NCBI RefSeq assembly: GCF_018785315.1
Contig: NZ_WQPN01000031.1
Span: 1-64,000 of the forward strand
Length of the DNA: 64,000 bases
DNA from: Clostridium sp. MCC353
Lineage (GTDB): Bacteria > Bacillota > Clostridia > Lachnospirales > Lachnospiraceae
Direction of reading: 5' to 3'
Notes under the pieces: model-generated
What the model saw: the letters and a program-made list of their open reading frames with translations, nothing else
Told to the model about the DNA's origin: nothing
The model's database searches: none
In this document: positions 15,616 through 23,861 of the stretch, in pieces
Layout of the letters: the number at the start of each line of letters is the position of its first letter
How positions within the stretch are numbered: the stretch's first letter is position 1
Position numbers and translations under genes: made by a program

Positions 15616-16392
15616 ATGAAAGTTGTTATTTTAGCCGGTGGCCTTGGTACCAGAATCAGTGAAGAGAGCCATTTAAAGCCCAAACCTATGATTGAAATCG
15701 GCGGTAAGCCCATTCTCTGGCATATTATGAAATATTATTCCCAGTTTGGTTTTCATGAATTTGTGATCTGCCTGGGATATAAACAATATGTGGTAAAAGA
15801 GTTTTTTGCGGATTATTTCCTTCACACCTCGGATGTGACCTTTGATCTGGCTAATAATAAGATGGAAGTCCACAATAACTATTCCGAACCGTGGAAAGTG
15901 ACGCTGGTGGATACAGGGCTTCATACCATGACTGGCGGCAGAATCAAACGGATTAAAGAATATATTGGAAATGAACCATTTATGCTCACCTATGGGGACG
16001 GGGTTTCTACTGTTGATTTAAAGGCTCTGGAAGCATTTCACAGAAGCCATGGCAGGATCGCTACCATCACAACCGTAAATCTGGGGCAGATGAAGGGCGT
16101 GCTGGACATTGACGACGGCAATGTGATCCGGTCGTTCCGCGAAAAGGATGACAATGACGGCGCGCTGATCAACGGCGGATTTATGGTGATGAACCCGGAA
16201 GTGTTCGATTATCTGAAGGACGACGCCACCGTATTTGAACAGGAACCCATGCAGCGTCTGGCGGCGGAAGGCCAGTTGATGTCCTTCTACCACGAAGGCT
16301 TCTGGCAGTGTATGGACACCCAGAGAGAAATGATGAAATTAGAGAGCCTGTGGCAGACAGGAGAGGCTCCATGGAAGGTTTGGGAGAATTAA
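15616..16392 (+). CDS. rfbF: Glucose-1-phosphate cytidylyltransferase
   Basis: A 258-residue nucleotidyltransferase that makes CDP-glucose from CTP and glucose-1-phosphate, the first step to CDP-3,6-dideoxyhexoses. It starts MKVVILAGGLGTRISEES with the sugar-nucleotide signature LAGGLGTR (residues 6-13) and the KPKPMIEIGGKPILWHIM segment typical of RfbF. The late ALINGGFMVMNPEVFDYL and EGFWQCMDTQREM are also RfbF hallmarks. The ATG at 15616 follows AAGGAG; the open frame extends 21 codons upstream into the previous gene without a good SD. Its stop codon abuts the rfbG ATG, indicating tight co-translation. Confidence 0.93.
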   Translation: MKVVILAGGLGTRISEESHLKPKPMIEIGGKPILWHIMKYYSQFGFHEFVICLGYKQYVVKEFFADYFLHTSDVTFDLANNKMEVHNNYSEPWKVTLVDTGLHTMTGGRIKRIKEYIGNEPFMLTYGDGVSTVDLKALEAFHRSHGRIATITTVNLGQMKGVLDIDDGNVIRSFREKDDNDGALINGGFMVMNPEVFDYLKDDATVFEQEPMQRLAAEGQLMSFYHEGFWQCMDTQREMMKLESLWQTGEAPWKVWEN

Positions 16393-17445
16393 ATGAAAGA
16401 TTTTTATCAGGGAAAAAGAGTATTGGTAACGGGCCATACGGGATTTAAAGGTTCCTGGCTCATAAGAATGCTGACGCTGGCCGGAGCGGATGTGACCGGT
16501 TACGCGCTTGAGCCGCCCACCAGCCCATCGCTGTTTGCGGCGGCCGGGCTTGAGGACACGGTCCGTTCCGTGATCGGAGATATCAGGGACAGGGAACATT
16601 TAGCACGGGTATTTGAGGAAGTTCAGCCTGAAATCGTATTTCACCTGGCTGCCCAGCCCATTGTGAGGGATTCTTACAAAGATCCGGTTTACACCTATGA
16701 AACCAATGTGATGGGTACGGTCAATGTGCTGGAATGTGTGAGACAGAATCCCTGCGTCCGTTCATTTCTCAATGTGACCACAGATAAAGTTTATGAAAAT
16801 AAGGAGTGGGAATACGGATACCGGGAATGCGACCCATTGGACGGTTATGACCCTTATTCCAACAGCAAGTCCTGTTCCGAACTGGTGACACACAGCTATA
16901 AGAAATCCTTTTTCGGGGACGGCCGATGCGCGATTTCCACTTCCCGGGCGGGAAATGTGATCGGAGGCGGCGATTTTGCCAATGACAGGATCATCCCGGA
17001 CTGTATCAGGGCAGCAGCGGCAGGGCGGCAGATCGAAGTCAGGAATCCCCATTCCACAAGGCCGTACCAACTGGTGCTGGAACCGCTGTATGTATATATG
17101 ATGATCGCGAAGTCCCAGTATGAGGATGGAAAATATCAGGGATACTATAATGTAGGGCCGGATGACTGCGACTGTGTGAACACAGGACGTTTGGTGGACA
17201 TGTTCTGCGGGGCCTGGGGAGAAGGAACCGGCTGGACAGACCGTTTTGACGGCGGCCCTCATGAGGCCAATTTTCTGAAACTGGACTGCTCGAAACTTAA
17301 AACCGTATTTGGCTGGCATCCCCGTTATCATGTGGAAGAGGCTGTGGGGAAGACGGTGGAATGGTCAAAAGCCTATCTGGCCGGAGAGGACATGCTGGCG
17401 GTGATGGACCGGCAGATCAGCGAGTTTTGGAATGTGGACGAATAG
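16393..17445 (+). CDS. rfbG: CDP-glucose 4,6-dehydratase
   Basis: A 350-residue short-chain dehydrogenase/reductase family enzyme that converts CDP-glucose to CDP-4-keto-6-deoxyglucose with bound NAD. The nucleotide motif TGHTGFKGSWL lies at residues 13-23. VTTDKVYENKEWEYGY and DPYSNSKSCSE supply the catalytic Thr-Asp-Lys and Tyr-x3-Lys positions. PYQLVLEPLYVYM is typical of RfbG. The ATG follows the rfbF stop codon directly, so translation is coupled. A 143-bp gap with short repeats separates it from rfbH. Confidence 0.93.
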   Translation: MKDFYQGKRVLVTGHTGFKGSWLIRMLTLAGADVTGYALEPPTSPSLFAAAGLEDTVRSVIGDIRDREHLARVFEEVQPEIVFHLAAQPIVRDSYKDPVYTYETNVMGTVNVLECVRQNPCVRSFLNVTTDKVYENKEWEYGYRECDPLDGYDPYSNSKSCSELVTHSYKKSFFGDGRCAISTSRAGNVIGGGDFANDRIIPDCIRAAAAGRQIEVRNPHSTRPYQLVLEPLYVYMMIAKSQYEDGKYQGYYNVGPDDCDCVNTGRLVDMFCGAWGEGTGWTDRFDGGPHEANFLKLDCSKLKTVFGWHPRYHVEEAVGKTVEWSKAYLAGEDMLAVMDRQISEFWNVDE

Positions 17446-17522
17446 AGAGATAAAGGACGGTGATTTTTGAAACCGCCGGAACTCGTATTAGAAATTAATA
17501 ATCGAAATCAACAGTAAAACCG

Positions 17523-17548
17523 CAATAGAAATCAGCAATAGAAATCAG
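17523..17548 (+). repeat. 13-bp direct repeat between rfbG and rfbH
   Basis: CAATAGAAATCAG occurs twice in tandem, with looser copies (ATCGAAATCAACAG) just before, then a small hairpin CCGC/GCGG. This is probably slippage-derived. No gene is seen in the gap. Confidence 0.6.
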
Positions 17549-17588
17549 CAATAAACCGCCGCTTCTGCGGCAGACTGAGAGGACATCT

Positions 17589-18926
17589 ATGTTTGAAAAC
17601 AAAACAGAACAGCAGGCCAGAGAAGAGATTTTAGAGTTAGTTGAGGCCTACTGCGAACAATTTCATAATAAGAAGAAACCCTTTGAGCCGGGCGACCGCA
17701 TATCTTATGCGTCCAGAGTATATGATAAAGAAGAAATGACCAATTTAGTGGACAGCGCCCTGGAATTCTGGCTGACTTCAGGCAGATATACGGATCAGTT
17801 CGAAGCTGATCTGGCAGAATACCTGGGAGTGCGTTTCTGTTCCCTGGTAAATTCAGGATCGTCCGCCAACTTAAACGCGTTCATGGCCCTGACTTCCAAT
17901 CTGCTCGGGGAACGTCAGGTAAAACGGGGGGATGAAGTGATCACCGTGGCGGCCGGATTTCCGACTACCGTGACCCCGCTCATCCAGTACGGCGCGGTTC
18001 CGGTATTTGTGGATGTGACAATCCCTCAATATAATATCGATGTAACAAAGCTGGAAGACGCGTATTCGGAGAAAACAAAGGCGGTGATGATCGCCCATAC
18101 CCTGGGCAACCCCTTTGATCTTTCGGCTGTGAAGGCGTTCTGTGACAGGCATAACCTGTGGCTCATTGAAGATAACTGCGATGCCCTGGGCAGCCGTTAT
18201 ATGATTGACGGGGAGATGAAGTTTACAGGCACCATAGGAGACATCGGAACCTCCAGCTTTTACCCGCCTCACCATATGACCATGGGAGAAGGGGGAGCTG
18301 TGTATACCAACAATCCCCTGCTCCATAAAATTATCCGCTCTTTCCGTGACTGGGGACGCGACTGTGTCTGCCCGTCAGGCCGCGATAATATGTGCGGCCA
18401 CCGGTTTGACCGCCAGTACGGCCAATTGCCGCTGGGATATGACCACAAGTACGTATATTCCCATTTTGGATATAATTTAAAGGCCACAGACCTTCAGGCG
18501 GCCATCGGCTGTGCGCAGATTAAGAAATTCCCATCCTTTGTGGAGCGGAGAAAAGCCAATTTTGCAAGGCTGAAAGAGGGCTTAAAAGGTACGGAAGATA
18601 AGCTGGTTCTGCCGGAAGCTTGTAAGAACTCAGATCCAAGCTGGTTCGGTTTCTTAATCACCTGCCGGGAAGGTGTTGATCGGGCGAAAGTGGTGAGTTA
18701 TGTGGAAGGCCATGGAATACAGACCAGAATGCTGTTTGCCGGAAACCTGACCAAACATCCTTGTTTTGACCAGATGAGAGAGACCGGAAGCGGATACAGA
18801 ATAGCCGGAAGCCTGGAAAATACGGACCGCATTATGGAAGATACCTTCTGGGTAGGAGTTTATCCGGGAATGAGCGATGAGATGATCGATTATATGGCAA
18901 AGACCATCAGGGAAGCAATCCGTTAA
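17589..18926 (+). CDS. rfbH: CDP-4-keto-6-deoxyglucose 3-dehydratase (E1)
   Basis: A 445-residue PMP-dependent dehydratase that removes the C3 hydroxyl of CDP-4-keto-6-deoxyglucose. The aminotransferase fold is clear (EVITVAAGFPTTVTP, LIEDNCDALGS). The position that holds the PLP lysine in aminotransferases is His here, in SSFYPPHHMTMGEGG (His228-His229), the hallmark of this E1 enzyme. The cysteine-rich DCVCPSGRDNMCGHRF segment fits its [2Fe-2S] cluster. E1 needs an E3 reductase (ddhD/rfbI) to finish the reaction; none is encoded in the window. SD GAGGAC precedes the ATG. Confidence 0.93.
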   Translation: MFENKTEQQAREEILELVEAYCEQFHNKKKPFEPGDRISYASRVYDKEEMTNLVDSALEFWLTSGRYTDQFEADLAEYLGVRFCSLVNSGSSANLNAFMALTSNLLGERQVKRGDEVITVAAGFPTTVTPLIQYGAVPVFVDVTIPQYNIDVTKLEDAYSEKTKAVMIAHTLGNPFDLSAVKAFCDRHNLWLIEDNCDALGSRYMIDGEMKFTGTIGDIGTSSFYPPHHMTMGEGGAVYTNNPLLHKIIRSFRDWGRDCVCPSGRDNMCGHRFDRQYGQLPLGYDHKYVYSHFGYNLKATDLQAAIGCAQIKKFPSFVERRKANFARLKEGLKGTEDKLVLPEACKNSDPSWFGFLITCREGVDRAKVVSYVEGHGIQTRMLFAGNLTKHPCFDQMRETGSGYRIAGSLENTDRIMEDTFWVGVYPGMSDEMIDYMAKTIREAIR

Positions 18927-18955
18927 AAACGGAGGACATCAAGGAGCCTGAACAC

Positions 18956-19807
18956 ATGAGCGATAAAAAAAATGCCTGTAACCTCACCCAGGTTCATGAG
19001 GCAAATTTAAAAATATTAAAAGAAATCGACAGAATCTGCCGGAAATATAAAATCAAATATCTGATGGACGCCGGAACCCTGCTGGGGGCGGTGCGCCATC
19101 AGGGGTTTATTCCCTGGGACGACGATGCGGATGTGGCATTTACCAGGAATAATTATGACGCGTTCTGTAAGGTGGTGAAACGGGAACTGCCGGAAGGCAT
19201 GACGTTTTTTGACTGCACCACACTGAAAGGCGGGAAAGCTTTTTATGATTTTACATCCAGAATCATGTATGACAAGAGCAGAACCCACGAGGACACCCCG
19301 GAAATGCAGTATTACGAAGGCACACTGAACCATCTGTGGGTGGATCTTTTCATCATCGATGAGCTGCCGGAAAATAAGATTTCATCGGCCCTGACCCTGT
19401 TCCTTCATAAAGCGGTATACGGGCTGGCCATGGGACACCGCTATAAGCTGGACTTTTGCAAATACGGCCCGATGTATAAAGTGTTTGTGGGAGGACTGGC
19501 CGCAGTGGGGAAACTGATTCCCATGAAGTTCATTTTTAAACTTCAGCACATGCTGGCGGTGAAGGATAAAAAGGGAAAAAGCAGGCTGCGGTATTACAGC
19601 AATTACCAGCCCGACTACCTGTATGTGACCCTGCAGAAAGAATGGTGTGAGGAAACCGTGGATCTGGAATTTGAAGATACCAAACTGATGGCGCCGAAAG
19701 AATGGCACCAGGTCCTGACCTGGATATACGGCGACTATACGAAACTGCCGCCGGTGGATCAGCGGGTTCCGTCCCATTCCAGCATGGAGATTGAAATCTA
19801 TGGATAA
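18956..19807 (+). CDS. LicD family phosphotransferase
   Basis: A 283-residue protein with the LicD core DAGTLLGAVRHQGFIPWDDDADVAF, in which the WDDDxD acidic cluster binds metal. LicD proteins transfer phosphocholine or another phospho-alcohol group from a CDP-activated donor to a cell-surface glycan. ETVDLEFEDTKLMAPKEWH and GDYTKLPPVDQR near the end are also typical. It lies 29 bases after rfbH and overlaps the next gene by eight bases, so it belongs to the same transcript. No licC or choline transport gene is adjacent, so the transferred group is unknown. Confidence 0.88.
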   Translation: MSDKKNACNLTQVHEANLKILKEIDRICRKYKIKYLMDAGTLLGAVRHQGFIPWDDDADVAFTRNNYDAFCKVVKRELPEGMTFFDCTTLKGGKAFYDFTSRIMYDKSRTHEDTPEMQYYEGTLNHLWVDLFIIDELPENKISSALTLFLHKAVYGLAMGHRYKLDFCKYGPMYKVFVGGLAAVGKLIPMKFIFKLQHMLAVKDKKGKSRLRYYSNYQPDYLYVTLQKEWCEETVDLEFEDTKLMAPKEWHQVLTWIYGDYTKLPPVDQRVPSHSSMEIEIYG

Positions 19808-20732
19808 GAAAATATCAGTAGTAGTATCGGTATATAATGAAGAACTGGCTTTAAATCAGTTTTATGAAGAGACTGTAAAAATTTTAGAACGCCTCACCTG
19901 GGATTATGAACTGATCTTTGTCAATGACGGAAGCCAGGATGACAGTTACCGGATCATGTGCGGACTGGCCGGGAGAAACCATAAGGTGAAGACCGTGGAT
20001 TTCTCCAGGAATTTCGGCCATGAAGCGGCCATGATCGCGGGGATCGATTACAGCACCGGGGATGGGATTGTCTGTATGGACGCGGATCTTCAGCACCCGC
20101 CGGAATGCATTCCCCGGATCATTGAAAAGATGGACCAGGGATACCAGGTGATCAACATGGTGAGGACGAAAAACCAGTCCGCCGGATGGTTCAAGAACCT
20201 GGCGTCAGGCGCGTTCTATGATCTGATCAACATGGTTTCGGATGTGAAATTCGAAAAAAATGCATCTGACTTCTTTGCCGTCAGCAGAAATGTGGCAGAT
20301 GTCCTGAAAAAGAATTACCGGGAAAAGGTTCGTTTCCTGCGGGGATATGTACAGAACCTGGGGTTTAAGAAGACCACGCTGGAGTATGAGGCACGGGTGA
20401 GGGTGGCGGGAGAGAGCAAGTACAGCATCCGCAAATTAATGCGTTTTTCCGTTAATACCATCATGTGTTTTTCCAATCTGCCGCTGAAACTGGGCATCTA
20501 TGCCGGAGTGTTCGCCGCGGTTTTAGGTCTGGCTGTGCTGGTTTATACGGTTTATTCCTGGGCGTCAGTGGGCACACCGCCGGGATATGCCACCATGATC
20601 GTGCTGATCTGCTTTATGTTTGCCATATTATTTATTATAGTGGGAATCATAGGGGAATATATATCCATTTTATTTTCAGAATTGAAGGACAGGCCGATCT
20701 ACATTGTGGAAGAAACTAAAAATATGGAATAG
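19800..20732 (+). CDS. Glycosyltransferase family 2 (GtrB/DPM1-like)
   Basis: A 310-residue membrane-anchored GT2 enzyme. The N-terminus (VVVSVYNEELALNQFYEET) and FVNDGSQDDS, then the DxD-type MDADLQHPPE motif, mark the catalytic domain. Two C-terminal membrane helices (about residues 225-295) match GtrB/polyprenol-phosphate glycosyltransferases that load a sugar onto undecaprenyl phosphate. The ATG at 19800 lies inside the licD coding sequence, with an eight-base overlap. It is the last gene of the cluster, followed by a strong bidirectional terminator. Confidence 0.88.
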   Translation: MDKKISVVVSVYNEELALNQFYEETVKILERLTWDYELIFVNDGSQDDSYRIMCGLAGRNHKVKTVDFSRNFGHEAAMIAGIDYSTGDGIVCMDADLQHPPECIPRIIEKMDQGYQVINMVRTKNQSAGWFKNLASGAFYDLINMVSDVKFEKNASDFFAVSRNVADVLKKNYREKVRFLRGYVQNLGFKKTTLEYEARVRVAGESKYSIRKLMRFSVNTIMCFSNLPLKLGIYAGVFAAVLGLAVLVYTVYSWASVGTPPGYATMIVLICFMFAILFIIVGIIGEYISILFSELKDRPIYIVEETKNME

Positions 20733-20782
20733 AAAAGGCAGGATGAACAAATCATTTATGATTGTGGTTCATCTTGCCTTTT
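20733..20782. terminator. Bidirectional terminator
   Basis: A 16-bp stem, AAAAGGCAGGATGAAC paired with GTTCATCTTGCCTTTT (one G-U pair), with an 18-base loop. It closes the glycan operon and also the convergent XRE gene at 20781-21140, whose stop codon overlaps its right arm. Confidence 0.85.
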
Positions 20783-21140
20783 AATTATCTTCTTTTTTAT
20801 TGATTGAATACAGATAGTTGGCGTATGAGATCAAATGTTTACGGTTTTCTTTGTTAAGAGACAACGACAGGGATAGGAAATCTCCAATCGTCGTATGATT
20901 TACAAATGGCTTATTTAAATCAGGGATGTACTGCCGGTATTCAGTCTTACCCAGCAGATAATCCGTTGTCACTCCGTAATACTCAGCAAGCCTTACCAGA
21001 TGGCGTGAAGGAAATTCGTGGGAGCCGGTTTCATAATTGGAATATGACTGCTGTGTAATTCCCAGTATATGTGCAACCTGCTTTTGTTTCAGTTCGCGCT
21101 CTTCTCTCAATTCACGTATAATATCAGTGCTGTTCTTCAT
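20781..21140 (-). CDS. XRE family transcriptional regulator
   Basis: A 119-residue DNA-binding protein. The helix-turn-helix covers about residues 8-65 (ELREERELKQKQVAHILGITQQSYSNYETG), followed by LAEYYGVTTDYLLG, the standard end of clostridial XRE domains. The C-terminal 50 residues are helical and may mediate dimerisation. The start is placed at the ATG read from 21140, six bases after AAAGGTG; a second ATG lies two codons upstream. It is divergent from a smaller XRE gene at 21361. The intervening 220 bp are A/T-rich with several CGTAT/ATACG and TACGT/ACGTA inverted repeats that may be operators. Confidence 0.85.
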   Translation of the reverse strand: MKNSTDIIRELREERELKQKQVAHILGITQQSYSNYETGSHEFPSRHLVRLAEYYGVTTDYLLGKTEYRQYIPDLNKPFVNHTTIGDFLSLSLSLNKENRKHLISYANYLYSINKKEDN

Positions 21141-21360
21141 AAGCATCACCTTTCATTTCGTATAAATAATTTACCATAGAATTATAATCAGCGAAAAATA
21201 TACAAGTATTATATGGAGAAAAATAACGAAATACACTTAAATATTGTACGTAAAAAGACGTAAAACCCAAAAACAATGTATTAAAAAGATGCGGGATGCC
21301 ATATCGCCCGAAAAAGATTCCGTATTCGAATAAACTATACGAAAAAAAGGAGAGAGTAAA

Positions 21361-21594
21361 ATGCAGGTATACGAAGCGACAAAACTACGGATCAAAGAAT
21401 TGTGCAGACAGAATCGTATGTCAGAATATAGGCTGATATACAGGGCCGGGATGCCGCCTTCGACCGTAAAAAGTATTATGAATGGGAAAAGCAAAAATCC
21501 GGGGATTACGAATATTAAGAAGATTGCGGAGGGATTCGGCATCAGCATCCGGGAATTTTATGATTCAGATTTATTTGATAATCTGGAAACATAG
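21361..21594 (+). CDS. Small XRE/Cro-type HTH regulator
   Basis: A 77-residue protein that is almost entirely a helix-turn-helix domain (MSEYRLIYRAGMPPSTVKSI, then NPGITNIKKIAEGFGISIRE). SD AAAGGAGAG precedes the ATG. Such small Cro-like proteins are common in Firmicutes and usually act as local repressors. It lies 135 bases upstream of htrA on the same strand, but the operator-like repeats at 21619 and a -10 box separate the two. Direct control of htrA is possible but not shown. Confidence 0.82.
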   Translation: MQVYEATKLRIKELCRQNRMSEYRLIYRAGMPPSTVKSIMNGKSKNPGITNIKKIAEGFGISIREFYDSDLFDNLET

Positions 21595-21618
21595 AATTGA
21601 CAGCCAAAGGGGGATTCA

Positions 21619-21678
21619 TTTCACAATTTCATTATAGTTTTATCACAATTTCATCACAAATAACTGGTAGGATATAAA
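21619..21678 (+). promoter_or_regulatory. htrA promoter with 11-bp tandem response-regulator-type boxes
   Basis: Consecutive units TTTCATTATAG (21627-21637), TTTTATCACAA (21638-21648) and TTTCATCACAA (21649-21659) repeat with an exact 11-bp period; a partial unit TTTCACAA precedes them. A -10 box TATAAA follows at 21673-21678. OmpR/PhoB-type regulators bind 11-bp tandem repeats placed like this over the -35 region. TTTCAT-like octamers are also reported in the CssR-controlled htrA promoters of B. subtilis. The identity of the regulator is inference. Confidence 0.6.
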
Positions 21679-21728
21679 CATAAAAAGAGTAAAACAATTC
21701 AGTTATCAAGATGAAGGGGGATCATATT

Positions 21729-23639
21729 ATGTACGATGAGAATAATAAGAATGAATTCAATCATATGAATCCTGATGAACATAAAGAAGTCCCGGAGAGG
21801 GAAGGAATCTTTGACGGGCAGGCAGCATATCAGGATGTGCAGCGGGAAAACAAAAAAGAAGAGCCGGAGACGGTCAATTTTGTACTTCAGGAACCGGATG
21901 GAGCGGAAACGGTAAATCTGGAAAAGAAGAGTGAACCGGCAGCGCGGTATGAGGACCCGCAGGCCGGAGTTCAGCGGACAGAATATCATCAGGAAGAGGT
22001 ACAGCCGGCGGGAGGGCAGCAGTTTGGCCAGAATATGGGGGCAGGCCAGAGCAGCCGGACAGACCAAAGTTTTCAGCCAGGCCAGAGCAGTCAGTATAGC
22101 CAAAGCACGCAGCCAGGCCAGAGCAGTCAGTATAGCCAAAGCACGCAGCCAGGCCAGAGCGGTCAGTTTAGCCAAAGCACGCAGTCAGGCCAGAGCAGTC
22201 AGTATAGCCAAAGCACGCAGTCAGGCCAGGCCGGCCAGTATAACCAAAGTACGCAGACAGGCCAGAGCGGCCAGTATAGCGCAGGACGCCGTCCGGATCA
22301 GCAGGCGGATTATTACCGCCAGTCCCAGCAGAACCCCAATGGATATTACCAGAATCCATATGCATCCGGCCCGGTATACAGCCAGGTTCCGCCGCAGCCT
22401 AAAAAAACTAAGAAAAAACATTCGATGGCAGGCAGGATTGCAGGAATTACTGCGGCAGCTCTGCTATTTGGCACGGTATCAGGCGCTGCGATGGTTGGAA
22501 TCAATGTGGTTTCAGACCGGTTTTTCCAGGAATCCGTTCCGGCGGAGACAGAGCCGGTTACAATAGGAAGGGCGGAAACAGAAGCGGAAGAGCCCAAGAA
22601 AGAAACCATTGCCCAGGCATCCCAGGCCATTGTCACTGACGTATCTGCTATCGTTGAACGGGCCATGCCTTCTGTTGTGGCAATCAACAATACCATGCTC
22701 TACCAGGCCAATACCTGGTTCGGTCCTACTCAGACTTACGAAGTTCCCAGCAGCGGTTCCGGCATCATTGTAGGCCAGAACGATGAAGAACTTTTAATTG
22801 TAACCAATAACCATGTGGTGGCGGATTCCAACAATCTGAGCGTGGTGCTTATCGATGACCAGAGTGTTGAAGCAACCATTAAAGGCACTGATGCGGATTC
22901 CGATTTGGCTGTGGTGGCAGTTCCGTTATCCTCCATTTCTGCGGAAACATTATCCCAGATTTCAGTGGCTAAGATCGGCGATTCCGACAGCCTGAAAGTG
23001 GGCCAGGGCGTAATCGCTATCGGTAATGCCCTCGGATACGGACAGTCGGTAACCGTGGGATATGTCAGCGCATTGAACCGGGAAGTCAAGACGGAAGAAT
23101 CTTCCACAAGAACTCTTCTTCAGACGGATGCGGCCATCAATCCGGGCAACAGCGGCGGCGCGCTCCTCAACATGCAGGGTGAACTGATCGGCATCAACGC
23201 AGCCAAATATTCCTCAACAGAGGTGGAAGGCATGGGATATGCCATTCCCATTTCCCAGGCCACGGATATCATCAATGAACTGATGAACAGGAAAACCAGG
23301 AATGCGGTAGAAGAGAGCAAACAGGGATATCTGGGCATTCAGGGGAAGAATATAGACGAAACGGCTGCCAGAGAATTCGGAATGCCGAGAGGCGTTTATG
23401 TATATAAGATTTTAGACGACGGAGCCGCGGCCCAGTCCACCCTCCGTGAAAAAGATATCATCACCAAATTTGACGGCCAGAGCATCCGCTCCATGACGGA
23501 TCTCCAGGATCTTCTGACTTATTACGAAGGCGGAGAAACCGTAACATTGACCGTTCAGTCCCTGGCTGACGGGCAGTATGCGGAACGCAGCGTGGACGTG
23601 ACCCTTGGTTTCCGTCCCCAGGTTGGAACTTCCAAATAA
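21729..23639 (+). CDS. htrA: HtrA/DegP-type serine protease with PDZ domain
   Basis: A 636-residue membrane-anchored protease for extracytoplasmic protein quality control. The first 230 residues are hydrophilic, with a Gln/Ser/Gly-rich 12-residue repeat (about residues 106-185). One membrane helix follows (IAGITAAALLFGTVSGAAMVG), then a trypsin-like domain with His362 (TNNHVVAD), Asp392 (DADSDLAVV) and Ser475 (NPGNSGGALL). A PDZ domain closes the protein (GYLGIQGKNIDE to the C-terminus). The ATG at 21729 is chosen because GGGGGAT lies about eight bases upstream. The repeat domain on the cytoplasmic side is unusual for HtrA proteins and varies by DNA repeat number. Confidence 0.93.
   Translation: MYDENNKNEFNHMNPDEHKEVPEREGIFDGQAAYQDVQRENKKEEPETVNFVLQEPDGAETVNLEKKSEPAARYEDPQAGVQRTEYHQEEVQPAGGQQFGQNMGAGQSSRTDQSFQPGQSSQYSQSTQPGQSSQYSQSTQPGQSGQFSQSTQSGQSSQYSQSTQSGQAGQYNQSTQTGQSGQYSAGRRPDQQADYYRQSQQNPNGYYQNPYASGPVYSQVPPQPKKTKKKHSMAGRIAGITAAALLFGTVSGAAMVGINVVSDRFFQESVPAETEPVTIGRAETEAEEPKKETIAQASQAIVTDVSAIVERAMPSVVAINNTMLYQANTWFGPTQTYEVPSSGSGIIVGQNDEELLIVTNNHVVADSNNLSVVLIDDQSVEATIKGTDADSDLAVVAVPLSSISAETLSQISVAKIGDSDSLKVGQGVIAIGNALGYGQSVTVGYVSALNREVKTEESSTRTLLQTDAAINPGNSGGALLNMQGELIGINAAKYSSTEVEGMGYAIPISQATDIINELMNRKTRNAVEESKQGYLGIQGKNIDETAAREFGMPRGVYVYKILDDGAAAQSTLREKDIITKFDGQSIRSMTDLQDLLTYYEGGETVTLTVQSLADGQYAERSVDVTLGFRPQVGTSK
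22044..22284 (+). repeat. 36-bp in-frame tandem repeat within htrA
   Basis: About seven units start every 36 bp from 22044 (22080, 22116, 22152, 22188, 22224, 22260). Each encodes a variant of GQSSQYSQSTQP. The second and third units are nearly identical at DNA level, so copy number may change by slippage without loss of frame. Confidence 0.9.
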
Positions 23640-23655
23640 TGAGAAGCCGGACTTC

Positions 23656-23684
23656 TTGTACCGGAGAGAAAAATGTATTATAAT
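23656..23684 (+). promoter_or_regulatory. Candidate promoter for the clpX paralogue
   Basis: TTGTAC (23656-23661), 17-bp spacer, TATAAT (23679-23684), just after htrA. The predicted start site falls inside the terminator hairpin that follows, giving a leader of about 170 bases. Confidence 0.5.
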
Positions 23685-23720
23685 GAACCCATGGCTTTTT
23701 AGCCGTGGGTTCTTTCTTTC
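23685..23720 (+). terminator. Rho-independent terminator of htrA
   Basis: GAACCCATGGCT and AGCCGTGGGTTC form a 12-bp stem with a TTTT loop, followed by TTTCTTTC. The rest of the 23721-23861 gap shows no gene. Confidence 0.75.
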
Positions 23721-23861
23721 ATGCCCAGAGTGTGAAGCAAAGATGGCGGGAAACCATTTTCACAGCGGATGGACATCCGATAGTTCCTGACTGTTTTTGG
23801 ACCGGGAAAATGAGCCGTCTGAATTGTTACTTAATTTACTTCAGGAAAAGGAGAAAAAAGT

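Noticed and set aside
22044-22284. CRISPR-like array
   Set aside because: The units are contiguous 36-bp coding repeats in frame with htrA, without spacers.
23605-23790. Short frame between htrA and clpX
   Set aside because: It overlaps the end of htrA and runs through its terminator; no SD or conserved pattern is seen.
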